From: CAIQQQ01 sp037445025
GTDB taxonomy: Bacteria > Pseudomonadota > Alphaproteobacteria > Acetobacterales > Acetobacteraceae
Direction of reading: 5' to 3'
DNA: 64,000 nt
Assembly (NCBI GenBank): GCA_037445025.1
Contig: JBBILI010000011.1
Coordinates: forward strand, 62,001 to 126,000
Positions within the stretch are counted from its first letter, which is position 1. Each line of letters starts with the position of its first letter. Both the position numbers and the translations under genes were made by a program. Of the stretch, positions 1-10,115 are shown one piece after another. The notes beneath the pieces were generated by a model. It ran no database searches. It was not told the origin of the DNA and saw only the letters and a program-made list of their open reading frames with translations.

Positions 1-34
1 GACCGGGCACGCGCCAGCGGATGAAAGTCTTTTG

Positions 35-56
35 CTTCTTTTCTTCAGAAAAGAAG
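35..56. repeat. AT-rich hairpin repeat, module A only
   Basis: A perfect 10-bp inverted repeat (CTTCTTTTCT, 2-nt loop, AGAAAAGAAG). It is the same module found at about 12600, 35544 and 56905. Here it lies 6 nt beyond the end of the minus-strand regulator remnant, so it may act as that gene's transcription end. The flanking text AAAGTCTTTTG also resembles the flank of the other copies. Confidence 0.7.
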
Positions 57-62
57 ACCTCG

Positions 63-773
63 CTATCCTTCCTCACCAAACTCGGTCCGGCCGTCAAACC
101 CCATGAACACATATCCCCGCCCGCGCACCGACCGGATCGCCGTCTCGCCGGACATATAGGGCTCGATCGCCTTGCGAATGCACGACAGCATGTTGTCCAC
201 GGACCGATCAAGCAGGGTGAACGGCCGGTTGAGCAGCGTGGTCGACAGTTCGTCGCGGCTGATCAGCCGGCCGGCATTCTGCGAGAGCTAGACGAGCGCC
301 TCGAACTCGGTGCTGGTCAGCTTCATCGGCGTGCCGTCGGGGGCCACGAGCAGGTGGCGACGCGTGTCGATCACCCATCTGGCACTGGGCGGCGGGGCCG
401 GCTGCACGCCTGGCCCGACCCGGCGCAGCACGGCGCGCAGCCGTGCCAGCAGTTCGCGCGGGCCCAGCGACTTCGCCACGAAGTCATCCGCCCCGGTCTC
501 CAGCGCCACGATGCGGTCCACCGGGTCGGTGTTGCTGGTCAGCACCACCACGCCGCCGGGATAGACGCGCCGCAGCTCGGGCAGCAGGGTCAGCCAATCA
601 TGGCCGGCGACGAGCTGGTCGAGCACCAGCAGGTCGGGCTGCAGCTGCACGATCTCGGCGATGCGCCCGCTCATGCCGGGAAACCAGATCGTTCTGAGGC
701 CGTGCGCGGTGAGAAACTCCACGAGCTCCTCGGCGAACGGGGCGTCATCCTCGACCAGCACGATGGTGGACAT
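63..773 (-). pseudogene. OmpR-family response regulator interrupted by an in-frame TAG
   Basis: A two-component response regulator reading frame of 237 codons. The receiver domain occupies roughly residues 1-120, with the acidic pocket VEDD near residue 8, the phospho-acceptor Asp at about 52 (VLDQLV), Thr 79 and Lys 101. A linker and a winged-helix DNA-binding domain follow from about residue 125. Codon 162 (positions 288-290) is TAG, inside the winged helix just after the motif LTSTEFEALV. The frame stays open beyond it through RLISRDEL and the wing motif RSVRGRGYVF to a natural stop at 63. The truncated product would lack the recognition helix. The start at 773 is the first ATG before the receiver. 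The gene is divergent from the plus-strand signalling genes. A sequencing error is the alternative explanation. Confidence 0.85.
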
Positions 774-980
774 GTCGGACACGGTGATGGAGCCAGGAAT
801 TTCCGCACATAACGCCCGGCCGGCGACAGAAATGTCAATCAGGATGCCAAGAGGCCGCCTCCGGACAGCAGCGGTTCGGCACTGCAGCGCGACAAATTTT
901 TGCAAATCCGTGCATCGTTCCAGTTTCGGACGAACTACGGTCGTCGCAGCGACGTTTTCCTGCAGCCATGGGCGCCCCGT
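774..980. promoter_or_regulatory. Divergent intergenic region of the signalling cluster
   Basis: A 207-bp spacer between the start of the minus-strand regulator remnant and the plus-strand receiver/kinase hybrid. It must hold both promoters if the genes are expressed. The only AT-rich stretch is around 890-907. I see no convincing -35/-10 pair and no gene in it; an in-frame ATG at 900 would extend the hybrid, but the receiver fold does not need it. Confidence 0.35.
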
Positions 981-2196
981 ATGAACGTGACGATCAAACC
1001 CGACATCCGGCCCTTCCCGCTGCAGGTTCTGGTGGTCGACGACGAGCCGGTGATCGTCGAGGAGCTGATGGATTTCTTCGCCGAGGAAGGCATCTCCGCC
1101 CTCTCCGCCGGTGACGCCGCCGCCGCCCTGCGCACGCTCACGGATGCCGGCCCCGGATCGGTCAGCGTGATCCTGTCCGACGTGAAGATGCCGGGGCAGG
1201 ACGGTTCCCTTCGCGCAGAGCATCCTTGGCATCATTCCCGAACGTGACGCGGTCGAAGTGATCGTGATGACCGGCCATGGCAGCTTCGGCATGGCGATCG
1301 ACGCGCTGCGCAGCCGTGTGTTCGATTTCCTGCGCAAGCCGGTCAAGCTCACCGAGCTCAACACCTCGATCGGCCGTGCCCATGTCTCCGCCATGGCGCG
1401 GCGCACCCGGGCACGCGAGGACGAGGCGAACGCCATCAAGCTGCGCGAGATGACGCAGGCCCTCTCCACCCGGGCCGAGGCGCTGAGCGAGCATGTGCGC
1501 AACACGACCGACCTGCCCAACGCCGACGTGCTCGAGGCGATCACCCGCGAGCTGCGCAATCCGCTGGTCCCTGTCGTGGGCCTCGCCGAGCTGATCGAGG
1601 AGAACGCGGCGGCGCTGCGGCCGGCGCAGATCGTCGAATATGCCGGTCTGATCCGCCAGGCCGGCTGGCAGCTTTCCAACCTGATCGAGGCCATCGAGGT
1701 GGCATCGGTCTCGGCCAGGGCCAGCGGCACCATGGCGACACCGCAGAAGGTCCGCGACATCACCGCGGCCCTGGCGCTCACGCATGGTCCCGAGGCACGC
1801 CGGTCGGGTGTGACGCTGAGCATCGCGTCGCCACCGCCGGTGGAGATCGCGATCAACCGGGTGTGCCTCATGCTGGCGCTCGATCAGATGATCAGCGATG
1901 CCATCCGCCGCTGCCGGCCGGGCCAGACCATCCGCATCGACAGCGCCGTGATCCTGGAGGACCTGATGTTCCGGGTGACCGATGAAGGCCATCCCAACGC
2001 CGTGCGGCAGATGTCGCGCGACCCGGGCAGCCTCGCCCCCCCGCGCGGCGCGGTGGATGGCTACGGCCTCACCCTGCGCCTGGCCGATCGCATGGCCCAG
2101 GTGCTGGGCGGCTCGCTGGTGCTGCACAGCCCGCCGGGCGGGCCGAACACCGCAAGCCTGGTGCTGCCGCTGCGGGCCGGCCCCGCCGGCGCATGA
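981..2196 (+). pseudogene. Receiver plus degenerate histidine-kinase hybrid, frameshifted
   Basis: The first part (from ATG 981) is a receiver domain with the acidic pair VVDDE near residue 20 and the phospho-acceptor Asp at about 67 (LSDVKMPGQDG). Near 1203-1210 the frame is lost; the frame one base on continues smoothly (FAQSILGIIPERDAVEVIV, then MTGHG), so one base is extra or two are missing. The rest is a dimerisation/ATPase-like module. At the position of the H-box histidine there is Arg (ITRELRNPL, codon 1546-1548). The N-box reads LDQMISDAI instead of a canonical Asn motif, while a G1-like DEG and a G2-like GYGLTLRL remain. Even without the shift it would be a non-phosphorylating, pseudokinase-like protein. 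Its stop overlaps the next start (ATGA at 2193-2196), which suggests translational coupling. Confidence 0.8.
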
Positions 2197-4700
2197 ACGC
2201 CGGAGCCGTCCCGGCCGACCGACGCTCGATGCTCGCCCGCCGCCGGTCCGAGCTTGTGATCCTGCTGCTGCTGGCGATGGCGCTGGGCGGCATCTATGTC
2301 CGTGTCCAGCACAACATCGCCCGGACACGGGCCCATGCGGAGATTGCAGCGCTCGCCTCGGCCAACACCCTCGCCCTCAACGTCGCCGTGCAAAGGGGCG
2401 AGACCATGCGGCGTGTCCGTGACCTGGGGGATCTGGCACGGATGGTCTCGCGCGGTCTGATCAACCAGATGCCCGGCACGGCGGAGCGTCTGGCCGAGCT
2501 GCACGGCGCGGTGCACGTGGCGGGCCCCGACTTCATCCAGGTCTCCGCGACCGATGAAAAGGGCGTGCTGCTCTGGTCCACCCTGGGTCCGATCCCCGGC
2601 GCGATCGACCTGACCGGCAGCGAACCGGTCCATGCCATCATCGCCGACGGCCAGGACCGCTGGGTCGGCAAGCCGGAGCTCGGCCGGCTCAGCGGCCGGT
2701 GGAGCCTGCATTTCAGCGAGGCGGTCCGCGACCCCGATCGCACGCTGCGCGGCATCACCACCGTGACCCTGGACGCCGGCATCGCCGAAACCTGGGCGCG
2801 TGACATGGACGGGCTGGGCCACACGGTCCTGACCATCATCCGCGACGACGGCACCGTGCTGGCCCGCAGCGACCAGACCTTTATCGGCACGCACATGCCG
2901 ACCCGGTCGCGCGTGTTCAGTCAGGCGCTGCAGAGTGGCAGCGCCGCCGCGCACCTGAGCAGCCCGCTGGATGGGGTCAGCCGCTTCACGGCGATCCGCA
3001 AGGTTCCGGGTTCGCAGATCCTCATCGCGATCTCGCTGGACTCCGCAGCCCAGCTCGCCATGACCGCGACCGAGATCGCCGGGGCCATCCAGTCGAATGT
3101 TCTGCTCGGCGCGGCCTTGATCGCGCTGGCCGGAGCGGCCCTTGCGGTGCTGCGCCACCAGCGGGCACTGGCGCGCGAACGCCATCAGCGCGTGCGCCTG
3201 GAGCAGCGTGACCTGCTGCTGCGCCAGATCGGCGAGCAGGCCAGCGACGTCATCTGCCTGCTCGGTGCGCAGGGCCGCTATCTCTATGTCAGCGAAGCGG
3301 TGCGCGCGGTGTCGGGCCAGGACCCCGCCAGACTGATCGGGCGTGACTTCGGCGGGACGATGATCGCCGAGGACCGCCCAATCCTGGAAGAAGGCTTCCG
3401 CCAGCTGCGCCGCGACGGCAGCGCCTGGCGCGGCAACGGCCGGATCCGCCACAGAGATGGCGCAATCCACTGGCTGGAAGCGGAGCTGGTCGCCATGGAG
3501 CCGGCCGAGGCCGGTCTCGAGAGCGACAGCACCTTCCTGGCCATCGTGCGCGATGTCACCTGCCGCGTGGCGGGCGAGACGGCGCTGCGACAGGCGACCG
3601 AGCAGCTCGAAGCCGCCCTGCGCCTTGGCCCCGGCGAGCTTTACCGCATGACCTTCGACCCATCCGACCACCCGCACGTCGAGTACCCGTCCGACGCGCT
3701 CGACCTGCAGCGCGGCCTGGCGGCACAGCCGGCGTGCCGCCGCGTCATCCGCGCCGCGGCGTCGCGCGTGACGCCGGAGTTGACCGCCGCCATCGATCGG
3801 TGCCGTCGCACCGGCGACGCCGTCCTCGAATCCAGCCTTGCCGAGCCGGATGGCACGATCGTCTGGATCCGCAACGAGATGCGCCTCGCCGAACCGTTCG
3901 ACGCCTCCATCGTCGGCTATCTCACCGATGTCACCGCCGAGCATGCGCTGCGCCAGCGGCTGCTGCTGGCCGAGCGGCTGGCCACGCTGGGCGAGGTCAC
4001 CTCCGGCATCGCCCATGAGATCAACCAGCCGCTGGCGGCGATGGCGCTGGCCGCCCAGAACGGTCTGCGCGCGCTGCAGCGCAGCCCCAGCAACACCGCG
4101 CTGGCGCAGAGCAAGTTCGCGGTGATCGATGCGCAGGCGATGCGGCTCGGCAAGGTGGTGCACCACATCCAGACCGTGAGCCGCGGCGAGGAGGTTCCCC
4201 TGACCCGCCTCCGGATCGCCGATCTCATCGCCGACTCGCTCGATCTCTGCACCGCGCGGCTCACCGCGTCGAAGGTCGATGTCGCGCTGCAGCTCGCGCC
4301 GGACCTGCCGGCGCTGCACGCCAGGCGCGTGCTGGTGGAGCAGGTGCTGATGAACCTCATCGTCAACGCGTGCGACGCCTATGACGATCAGCCGCCGGGC
4401 GGCGCCCCGGCGCGGCTGGTGATCGCGGCCGGCGCGGATGCCAACGGGGTTTCGATCACCGTGGCCGACCAGGCCGGCGGTGTGCCGCCAGGCGTCATCG
4501 CGCGGGTGTTCGATCCGTTCTTCACCACCAAGCAGCCCGGCAAGGGCGTGGGGCTCGGCCTGTCGCTGAGCTTCGCCTCGATGGCGGGCATGGGCGGCAG
4601 CCTCGGCGTGCACAACGCCGGCGGCGGCGCGGTCTTCACCCTCGGCTTCCCCCCGGCAGGCTGCTGCACCCTTGCTGAACCCGCCCAGGTCTGCGCGTGA
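2193..4700 (+). CDS. Membrane PAS-containing sensor histidine kinase
   Basis: An 835-residue sensor kinase and the only kinase of this cluster that reads through intact. A transmembrane helix near residues 20-38, an extracytoplasmic sensor region (about 40-290, probably Cache-like) and a second helix (about 293-315) are followed by one or two PAS-like modules. The dimerisation domain carries its phospho-accepting His at about 608 in GIAHEINQPL. The ATPase domain shows NLIVNACDAY (N-box), VADQAGG (G1), FDPFFTTK (F-box) and GVGLGLSL (G2). The HEINQPL motif is typical of the DctB/FixL-like subclass. It overlaps the upstream hybrid and, by 4 nt, the downstream kinase remnant, so the three were probably one transcript. 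The cognate regulator is unclear because the neighbouring regulators are damaged. The ligand is unknown. Confidence 0.88.
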   Translation: MNAGAVPADRRSMLARRRSELVILLLLAMALGGIYVRVQHNIARTRAHAEIAALASANTLALNVAVQRGETMRRVRDLGDLARMVSRGLINQMPGTAERLAELHGAVHVAGPDFIQVSATDEKGVLLWSTLGPIPGAIDLTGSEPVHAIIADGQDRWVGKPELGRLSGRWSLHFSEAVRDPDRTLRGITTVTLDAGIAETWARDMDGLGHTVLTIIRDDGTVLARSDQTFIGTHMPTRSRVFSQALQSGSAAAHLSSPLDGVSRFTAIRKVPGSQILIAISLDSAAQLAMTATEIAGAIQSNVLLGAALIALAGAALAVLRHQRALARERHQRVRLEQRDLLLRQIGEQASDVICLLGAQGRYLYVSEAVRAVSGQDPARLIGRDFGGTMIAEDRPILEEGFRQLRRDGSAWRGNGRIRHRDGAIHWLEAELVAMEPAEAGLESDSTFLAIVRDVTCRVAGETALRQATEQLEAALRLGPGELYRMTFDPSDHPHVEYPSDALDLQRGLAAQPACRRVIRAAASRVTPELTAAIDRCRRTGDAVLESSLAEPDGTIVWIRNEMRLAEPFDASIVGYLTDVTAEHALRQRLLLAERLATLGEVTSGIAHEINQPLAAMALAAQNGLRALQRSPSNTALAQSKFAVIDAQAMRLGKVVHHIQTVSRGEEVPLTRLRIADLIADSLDLCTARLTASKVDVALQLAPDLPALHARRVLVEQVLMNLIVNACDAYDDQPPGGAPARLVIAAGADANGVSITVADQAGGVPPGVIARVFDPFFTTKQPGKGVGLGLSLSFASMAGMGGSLGVHNAGGGAVFTLGFPPAGCCTLAEPAQVCA

Positions 4701-6766
4701 GCGGCGGGCTGGCGCGGTGGTGGGCGGCCCGGCACCAGCATGCACGGGGCCCGGTGGCGCGGCGTGTGCGCCTGGCCCTGGCCATCACGGTGATCGCCCT
4801 GCTGGCGGCGTCGCTGCTGGCCAGCATGCTTGCCGCCGACGAGGCCCGGCGCAGCATCGATGCGGGCTTCGAGGACCGTCTGGCCAACCTGTCGAAGGCC
4901 GCTTCCGAACAGCTCGATGCCAGGCTCTCGCTGCTCCGCGTCGCGGCCGAGGTGCTCGGCAGGTCGTCCGAGCTGCAGCCGGGCGGAACGCCGGGCGCGC
5001 TGTATCAGAGCCCCTGGGAGATCGGCCGGCAGTTCGGCGGCTGGGTCACCATCCTGTCCGCCGCGCCGGGTCAGCCGAAGCTGATCGACACGGCGCATGC
5101 CGGCCCGGTGCCGCTGGACGTCCATGACGGCCTTACCGCCCGGCCCGGCGAGCGATCGCTGCGCACAGGGCGGCCGGAGGTGAGCGATCTGCTGATCGGC
5201 CGTCACTCCGGCAAGCCGCGCATCACGGTCTCGGTGCCGACGGTGCAGAACGGGGCTGCGCGCTACGTCGTCAACATCTCGGTCACGCCCGCACAGCTCT
5301 CGGACGTGCTGGCCGAACTGCCGTTGCCGGACGGTGCGTTCGCAACGCTCGCCGACGGCCACGGCATCATCGTCGCGCGGTCGAGCGATCCCGACCACCG
5401 GATCGGCAGGGCCTCCTCCGGCTGGGACAGGATGCTGAAGGGCGGCGGCGCAGGCTTCGTCAAGGATATCGGCCTGATGGGGCGCGAGAATCTGTTCGCC
5501 GTGCATGGCGTGCCCGCAGCACCGTCCTGGCGGGTGGCGGTGGCGATGCGCAGCGATGCGGCGGCCTCGGTCGCCGAGATGCCGTTCCGCTGGGTGTCCG
5601 CCACACGCACCGTGATCGGCGTGCTGGTGCTGCTGGGCTGCCTGCTGGCCTGGATCAACTGGCGCGAGACCCGCGATTCCTGCCGCCAGCTCTCGACCGC
5701 GTGCTGGCGCAGGCGCCGGCGGTGATCGGCGTCACCCGCGTGTGGCCGGACGGACGCTTCCGGCGTGAGTTCCTCAGCCGCAGCGCCGGCGCCGTGATCG
5801 GCTGGCCGCATGAGGAGCTGCTGCGCCTGGGTACCTTCGCCCCGTTGATGGAGCCGGAGGACGTGGTGGCCCTGCGCCGGGTGATGATCGAGACGCTGAG
5901 CGAGCAGAACGCGACCTTCGAGCATCAGATCCGCCGTGCCGACGGCACGCAGCGGCGGGTGCACGCCTTCATGACCCTGGTGCAGCGCCACCCGGACGGC
6001 AGCGGCTCGGTGGCCTCGTGCATTCTCGACATCACCGAGCTGCACCTCTCGGAGCAGCGGCTGCGGCTGCTGGAGAAGCTGGCGGTGCTGGGCGAGGTGT
6101 TGAGCGGCATCGCCCATGAGCTGAACCAGCCCTTGGCCGCGATCGCCATGGCGGCCGAGAACGGCGACCGCGCGCTGTCCCGCGATCCGCCGAACCTCAG
6201 GACCGCGCGTGAGAAGTTCGTGCGCATTAGCCAGCAGGTGCATCGCGTCAGCGCCGTGATCGACCATGTCCGTGCCTTATCGCGCGACGATGCCGGCAAG
6301 ACCGAGCAGCTCGACATCGCGACCGTGCCGCACGAGGTGCTCATCCTGCTGGAGACGAAGCTGACCGCAGGCGGTGGGCGTGCTGCTGGAGCAGGCCATC
6401 CTCAACGTGGTGGGCAACGCCTGCGACGCCTGGCAGGACGCGGTGACGGCGGGGGAGCGGGTGATCCGCATCCGCGCGCGCGACGAAGGCGCCACGCTGC
6501 GGCTCAGCATCGCCGACCAGGCCGGCGGCATTCCCGAGGCCTTCCTGACCCGCATCTTCGACCCGTTCTTCACCACCAAGCCGGTCGGCAAGGGCACCGG
6601 GCTGGGGCTGTCGATCAGCATGGCCTTGGTCGTGGAGATGGGCGGACAGATGACGGTGCGCAACGAGAACGGCGGCGCGTGCTTCGACATCGTCCTGCCC
6701 CGGGCGGAGCTGGCCGCGGCGGACCTGACCAGGACAGGTTCAGGCTTTACCGGCGTGAGCGGATGA
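4697..6766 (+). pseudogene. Sensor histidine kinase remnant with a frameshift and an internal deletion
   Basis: GTGA overlap with the intact upstream kinase (GTG 4697). The N-terminal part has a transmembrane helix (residues about 24-45), a periplasmic sensor and a second helix ending near nucleotide 5660. Around 5685-5700 the frame slips back by one base: WINWRETRD lies in one frame and LDRVLAQAPAVIG in the next. A PAS-like segment and the H-box GIAHELNQPL (His codon 6115-6117) follow. Near 6366-6376 the frame changes again, and about 20 residues expected between the H-box linker and the N-box are absent: LLETKLTA is joined almost directly to VLLEQAILNVVGNACD. The remaining ATPase motifs (ADQAGG, FDPFFTTK, GTGLGLS) are intact. 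Two independent lesions, one with loss of sequence, argue for a true pseudogene. Confidence 0.82.
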
Positions 6767-6776
6767 CGATCGCAGG

Positions 6777-9293
6777 ATGACAGCGCCGATGGACGCCAGA
6801 CCGGACCCGGACGCAGCCACGCGTGTCGCGGCGCTGGCGGAGTACGGCATCCTCCACACCGCGCCCGAGGAGCCGTTCGACCGCATCGCCCGCATCGCCG
6901 CGCGCGAGCTGGGCATGCCGATCGGCCTCATCACGATGCTGGATGCCGAGCGCCAGTGGTGCAAGGCGCATTGGGGCCTGGACCTGACGCAAACCCGGCT
7001 GGCGCAGGCGTTCTGCCGCCACGCCATCCGGCAGGACGGCCTGATGGAGGTTGACGACGCGCAGCACGATCCGCGCTTCGCCGACAATCCGCTGGTCACC
7101 GGGCCGCCGCATATCCGCTTCTACGCCGGCGCCCCGCTGGTGACGCCCGAGGGTGTGCGGCTGGGCACGCTGTGCGTGATCGACACGCTACCGCATGCCG
7201 GCCTGCCGGACAGCGCGCGCGAGACCCTGCAGGATCTCTCGCGGCTGGTGATGGACCGGCTCGAACTGCGCCGCCAGCTGCGCGCCCATGCCGCGTTGCT
7301 GGAGCAGACACGCCTTGTCGCGCAGCTCACCACCCTCGCCGCGGAGGCCCCGAACTTCGCCGCCGCCATCCGCGGCACCTGCGACATGCTGCTCGCGGCC
7401 ACCGGCGCCCGCTCCTGCCTGGTGCTGCGCATGCACGAGAGCGGGTCGCAGCTGCGCATGATCCATGGCACCGATATCGGCCGCCAGAGCCCGAACTCCT
7501 TTGCAGCGCGGATGCGTCCTCTGGCGATCGATCCCGAGACCTCGCTGTCGGCGTGCGCCATGCACAGCGGCCTGCAGCTCTGGACGCGCACCGGCCACGA
7601 CGACGGCAGGAACGACGCGGCCCGGCAGCTGGCGCGTGAGGCCGGCATCGACGTGACCTTGTTCACCCCGTTCCGCCTGCTCGACCAGCATTACGTGTTC
7701 TCGCTGGGCTTTGACGACAGCGTCGCGGACCGCCAGCAGGTTGCCGGCGCGATGCAAGGCGCCGTGGCGGCCCTGCGCCCGCTGCTGCGCCGGCTGCTGG
7801 ACGAGGAACGGCTGACGCTGTTCCAGCGCGCGGTGGAGGCGAGCACCGATGCGGTGATCATCACCGAGGCCGAGCCGCTCGACGCGCCGGGGCCGGTCAT
7901 CGTCTACACCAACCCGGCGAACGAGCGGACGACCGGCTACGCGCTGGCCGACGTGCTGGGGCGTTCGCAGCGGATGTTCCAGGGCCCGCAGACCGATCCC
8001 GCCGCCCGCGCGACCATTCGCGCCGCCCTCGCGCAGTGGCAGCCGGTGCGCCAGACCCTGCGCAACTACCGCAAGGACGGCACACCGATCTGGATCGAGC
8101 TCAACATCTCGCCGGTTGTCGATGCCGATGGCTGGTGCACCAACTGGGTGTCGGTGCAGCGCGACCTCACCGAGGAGCGCGCCCTGGCCGAGGAGGCCGA
8201 GGCCACGAGGCGCGACCTGGCCGCCCTGATCAACGCCATACCCGGCGTGCTGATGCGCCACCGCCCCCGCACCGACACCAAATGACGACGCACCTTCATC
8301 GCCCCCACGGTGTTCGGCCTGACCGGCTACACCGTTGAGGAGGCCATGAAGGATGGCTGGTGGCTGTCGAGCATCGACCGCTCCGACATGGTGCTTCTGC
8401 ATGACGCCCTCGGGCGCGCCATCACCGGCCAGGCGGCGACGGCCACCTTCCGGTTCCGCCGCAAGGATGACAGCTGGATCTGGATCCGGCTGCTCCTGAG
8501 CCGCCATGTCGACCGCGCCAGCGTGCCGGAGGTGATCGGCATCTGGATCGACGTCACCCACGAACGCGCGCTCGCCGAGCAGCTGGCGCAGGCGAACAAG
8601 CTCGCCCAGCTCGGCGAGATGGCCACCGGGATGGCGCATGAGCTGAACCAGCCGCTGGCCGCGATCAGCCTTGCCGCCGAGAACGCGCAGCGCGAGATCG
8701 CCAGGCTCGATCACCCCTCGCCCCGGCTGGTGCGCCGGCTCGATGTGATCGTCGAGATGGCCGGCCGCGCCTCTGAGCTGATCGACCATATGCGGGTGTT
8801 CGGTCGGATCGGCCCGGAGTCGAGCGGCCCGGTTGATCTGGCCGAGGTGGTCGCCAAGGCTGCGAGCCTGATCAGCGGCAAGCTGCGCGGCACCATGGTG
8901 CAGGTGCGCACGGATCTGTCGGAGACGCTGCCGCCGGTGCTCGGCCGCACGGTGCCGCTGGAGCAGGTGCTGATCAACCTGTTCAGCAACGCCTGCGACG
9001 CCTATGCGACGCTGGCCGAGGCGGACGCGGCGCGCGAGATCATCGTCAAGGCGCGGGTGGCCGACGCCATGATGCAGGTTTCGGTGGCGGACCGGGCGGG
9101 CGGCATTCCCCACGCGGTGCTGCCGCAGATCTTCCAGCCGTTCTTCACCACCAAGCCGGTGGGCTCCGGCACCGGGCCCGGCCTGTCGATCAGCTACGGC
9201 ATCATCACCGAACTGGGCGGCACGATCGATGTGTGCAACCGGGACGGCGGGGTGCAGTTCATCATCCACCTGCCGATTGCCCAGGCCCCGTGA
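6777..9293 (+). pseudogene. GAF-PAS sensor histidine kinase with an in-frame TGA
   Basis: A soluble sensor kinase frame of 838 sense codons, with no transmembrane helix seen. A GAF domain (about 15-165) is followed by a second GAF-like region (about 180-345), a PAS domain with PAC-like tail (about 350-475), a second PAS (about 505-605), the H-box GMAHELNQPL (His about 621), N-box NLFSNACDAY, G1 VADRAGG, FQPFFTTK and a G2-like segment GTGPGLSI. Codon 503 (8283-8285) is TGA, between the two PAS modules. The same frame continues immediately with FIAPTVFGLTGYT and is otherwise clean, so a single substitution, possibly TGG to TGA, would explain it. The downstream half could still be made if translation reinitiated near ATG 8310. 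It is a paralogue of the kinase remnant at 10116-12611. Confidence 0.82.
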
Positions 9294-9359
9294 TCGGGGC
9301 CGCATAAGTTAGGGCCCCGTGATCGGGGCCGCACAAGTTAGGGCCTCGTGATCGGGGGA
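9284..9359. repeat. 29-bp tandem repeat with palindromic core, 2.6 copies
   Basis: Units at 9284-9312, 9313-9341 and a partial one at 9342-9359. Each begins with the palindrome GGCCCC-GTGATC-GGGGCC and ends GCAYAAGTTAG. The first unit overlaps the last codons and stop of the kinase remnant, and the array fills the gap between two convergent genes. It may serve as a bidirectional transcription end, although it has no T-run. Confidence 0.75.
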
Positions 9360-9360
9360 C

Positions 9361-9774
9361 CTACGACGCGGCGCGGGCCGCCCTGCGCCGTGCCACGGCG
9401 CTGGCCCGGCAGCGCTCGAAGCTGGCGAACAGCTGGTCCAGCCGGAACGGCTTGCGGATCAGCACCGCACCGCCGATCCGGGCCAGGATCTCGGCGTCGT
9501 CGCCGATGGCATGGCCGGTGATGAAGATCGCCTCCAGCGCCTCACGCTCGGAGCGGGATTCCAGCGCCCGGCGCAGCAGCGTGGGCCCGTCGCATTCGGG
9601 CATGCGGATATCTGAGACCAGCACGACGATCTCGGCATGGGCCTGCAGCAACGCCAGGGCTTCGGCAGCGACAGTACAGGCGTAGGCAAGGTGCCCTTCG
9701 TCGCGAAACGATTCGACCAGCTCCGTGACCACCACCGCCTCGTCATCCACAATCAGAACGGCGTGTTCTTCCAT
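9361..9774 (-). CDS. Single-domain response regulator
   Basis: A 137-residue receiver with nothing attached apart from a basic C-terminal tail (ARRRAARAAS). Conserved features are the acidic pair VDDE near residue 10, the phospho-acceptor Asp 55 (VSDIRMP), Thr 86 (IFITGH) and Lys 108 (IRKPF). The start at 9774 is preceded by AAGAGG at a suitable distance; a longer upstream frame exists but has no receiver homology. It lies between two GAF-PAS kinases on the opposite strand and could be their phosphorylation partner, or a CheY/DivK-like shuttle. It is one of only two intact genes in this cluster. Confidence 0.88.
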   Translation of the reverse strand: MEEHAVLIVDDEAVVVTELVESFRDEGHLAYACTVAAEALALLQAHAEIVVLVSDIRMPECDGPTLLRRALESRSEREALEAIFITGHAIGDDAEILARIGGAVLIRKPFRLDQLFASFERCRASAVARRRAARAAS

Positions 9775-10115
9775 TCCGGTGCCTCTTGGCGTCCCCTGGC
9801 TGGCGCGACGTGACGGGTCTCTCTGCCGTTGGTTGGAACGGCCGTCGCAGCTTAGTCGCACAGCACATCCGTTGCAATTTTGGAATGGGCTGATCTCGCA
9901 GCGCGCCGGTGCGGGTCCGGCGGTCCGGGCCTGGCACGCAACCCTGGCAGGACAGGAGGCCGCTGTCACGCACACCGACCGATTGGTTACGAATATTTAC
10001 ACTTCTTGGCAAATATGCCCAGAAAGCGACGCTCGATTGCCAGCGAGGATGCTATTGCTTGCGACCGATCACATCAGGAGCCAACCGTTGGCGGAGCCTG
10101 CACGCGCCAAAGATC
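9775..10115. other. 341-bp divergent intergenic region
   Basis: It separates the single-domain regulator (minus) from the second GAF-PAS kinase remnant (plus). I see no gene in it. The notable feature is an AT-rich stretch at about 9983-10016 (TTGGTTACGAATATTTAC and onwards), unlike its surroundings and a likely promoter zone for the plus-strand kinase; no clear -35/-10 pair with correct spacing is visible there. Confidence 0.5.
9849..9877 (-). promoter_or_regulatory. Candidate promoter of the single-domain regulator
   Basis: On the minus strand, TTGCAA (9877-9872) and TAAGCT (9854-9849) are separated by 17 bp. This gives a predicted start of transcription about 68 nt before the regulator's ATG. 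Matches to the sigma-70 consensus are moderate. Confidence 0.25.

Noticed and set aside
2061..4745. Very long minus-strand open frame (894 codons) opposite the intact kinase
   Set aside because: It mirrors the GC-rich codon pattern of the plus-strand kinase, and its product is Arg/Gly/Ala/His-rich with no domain.
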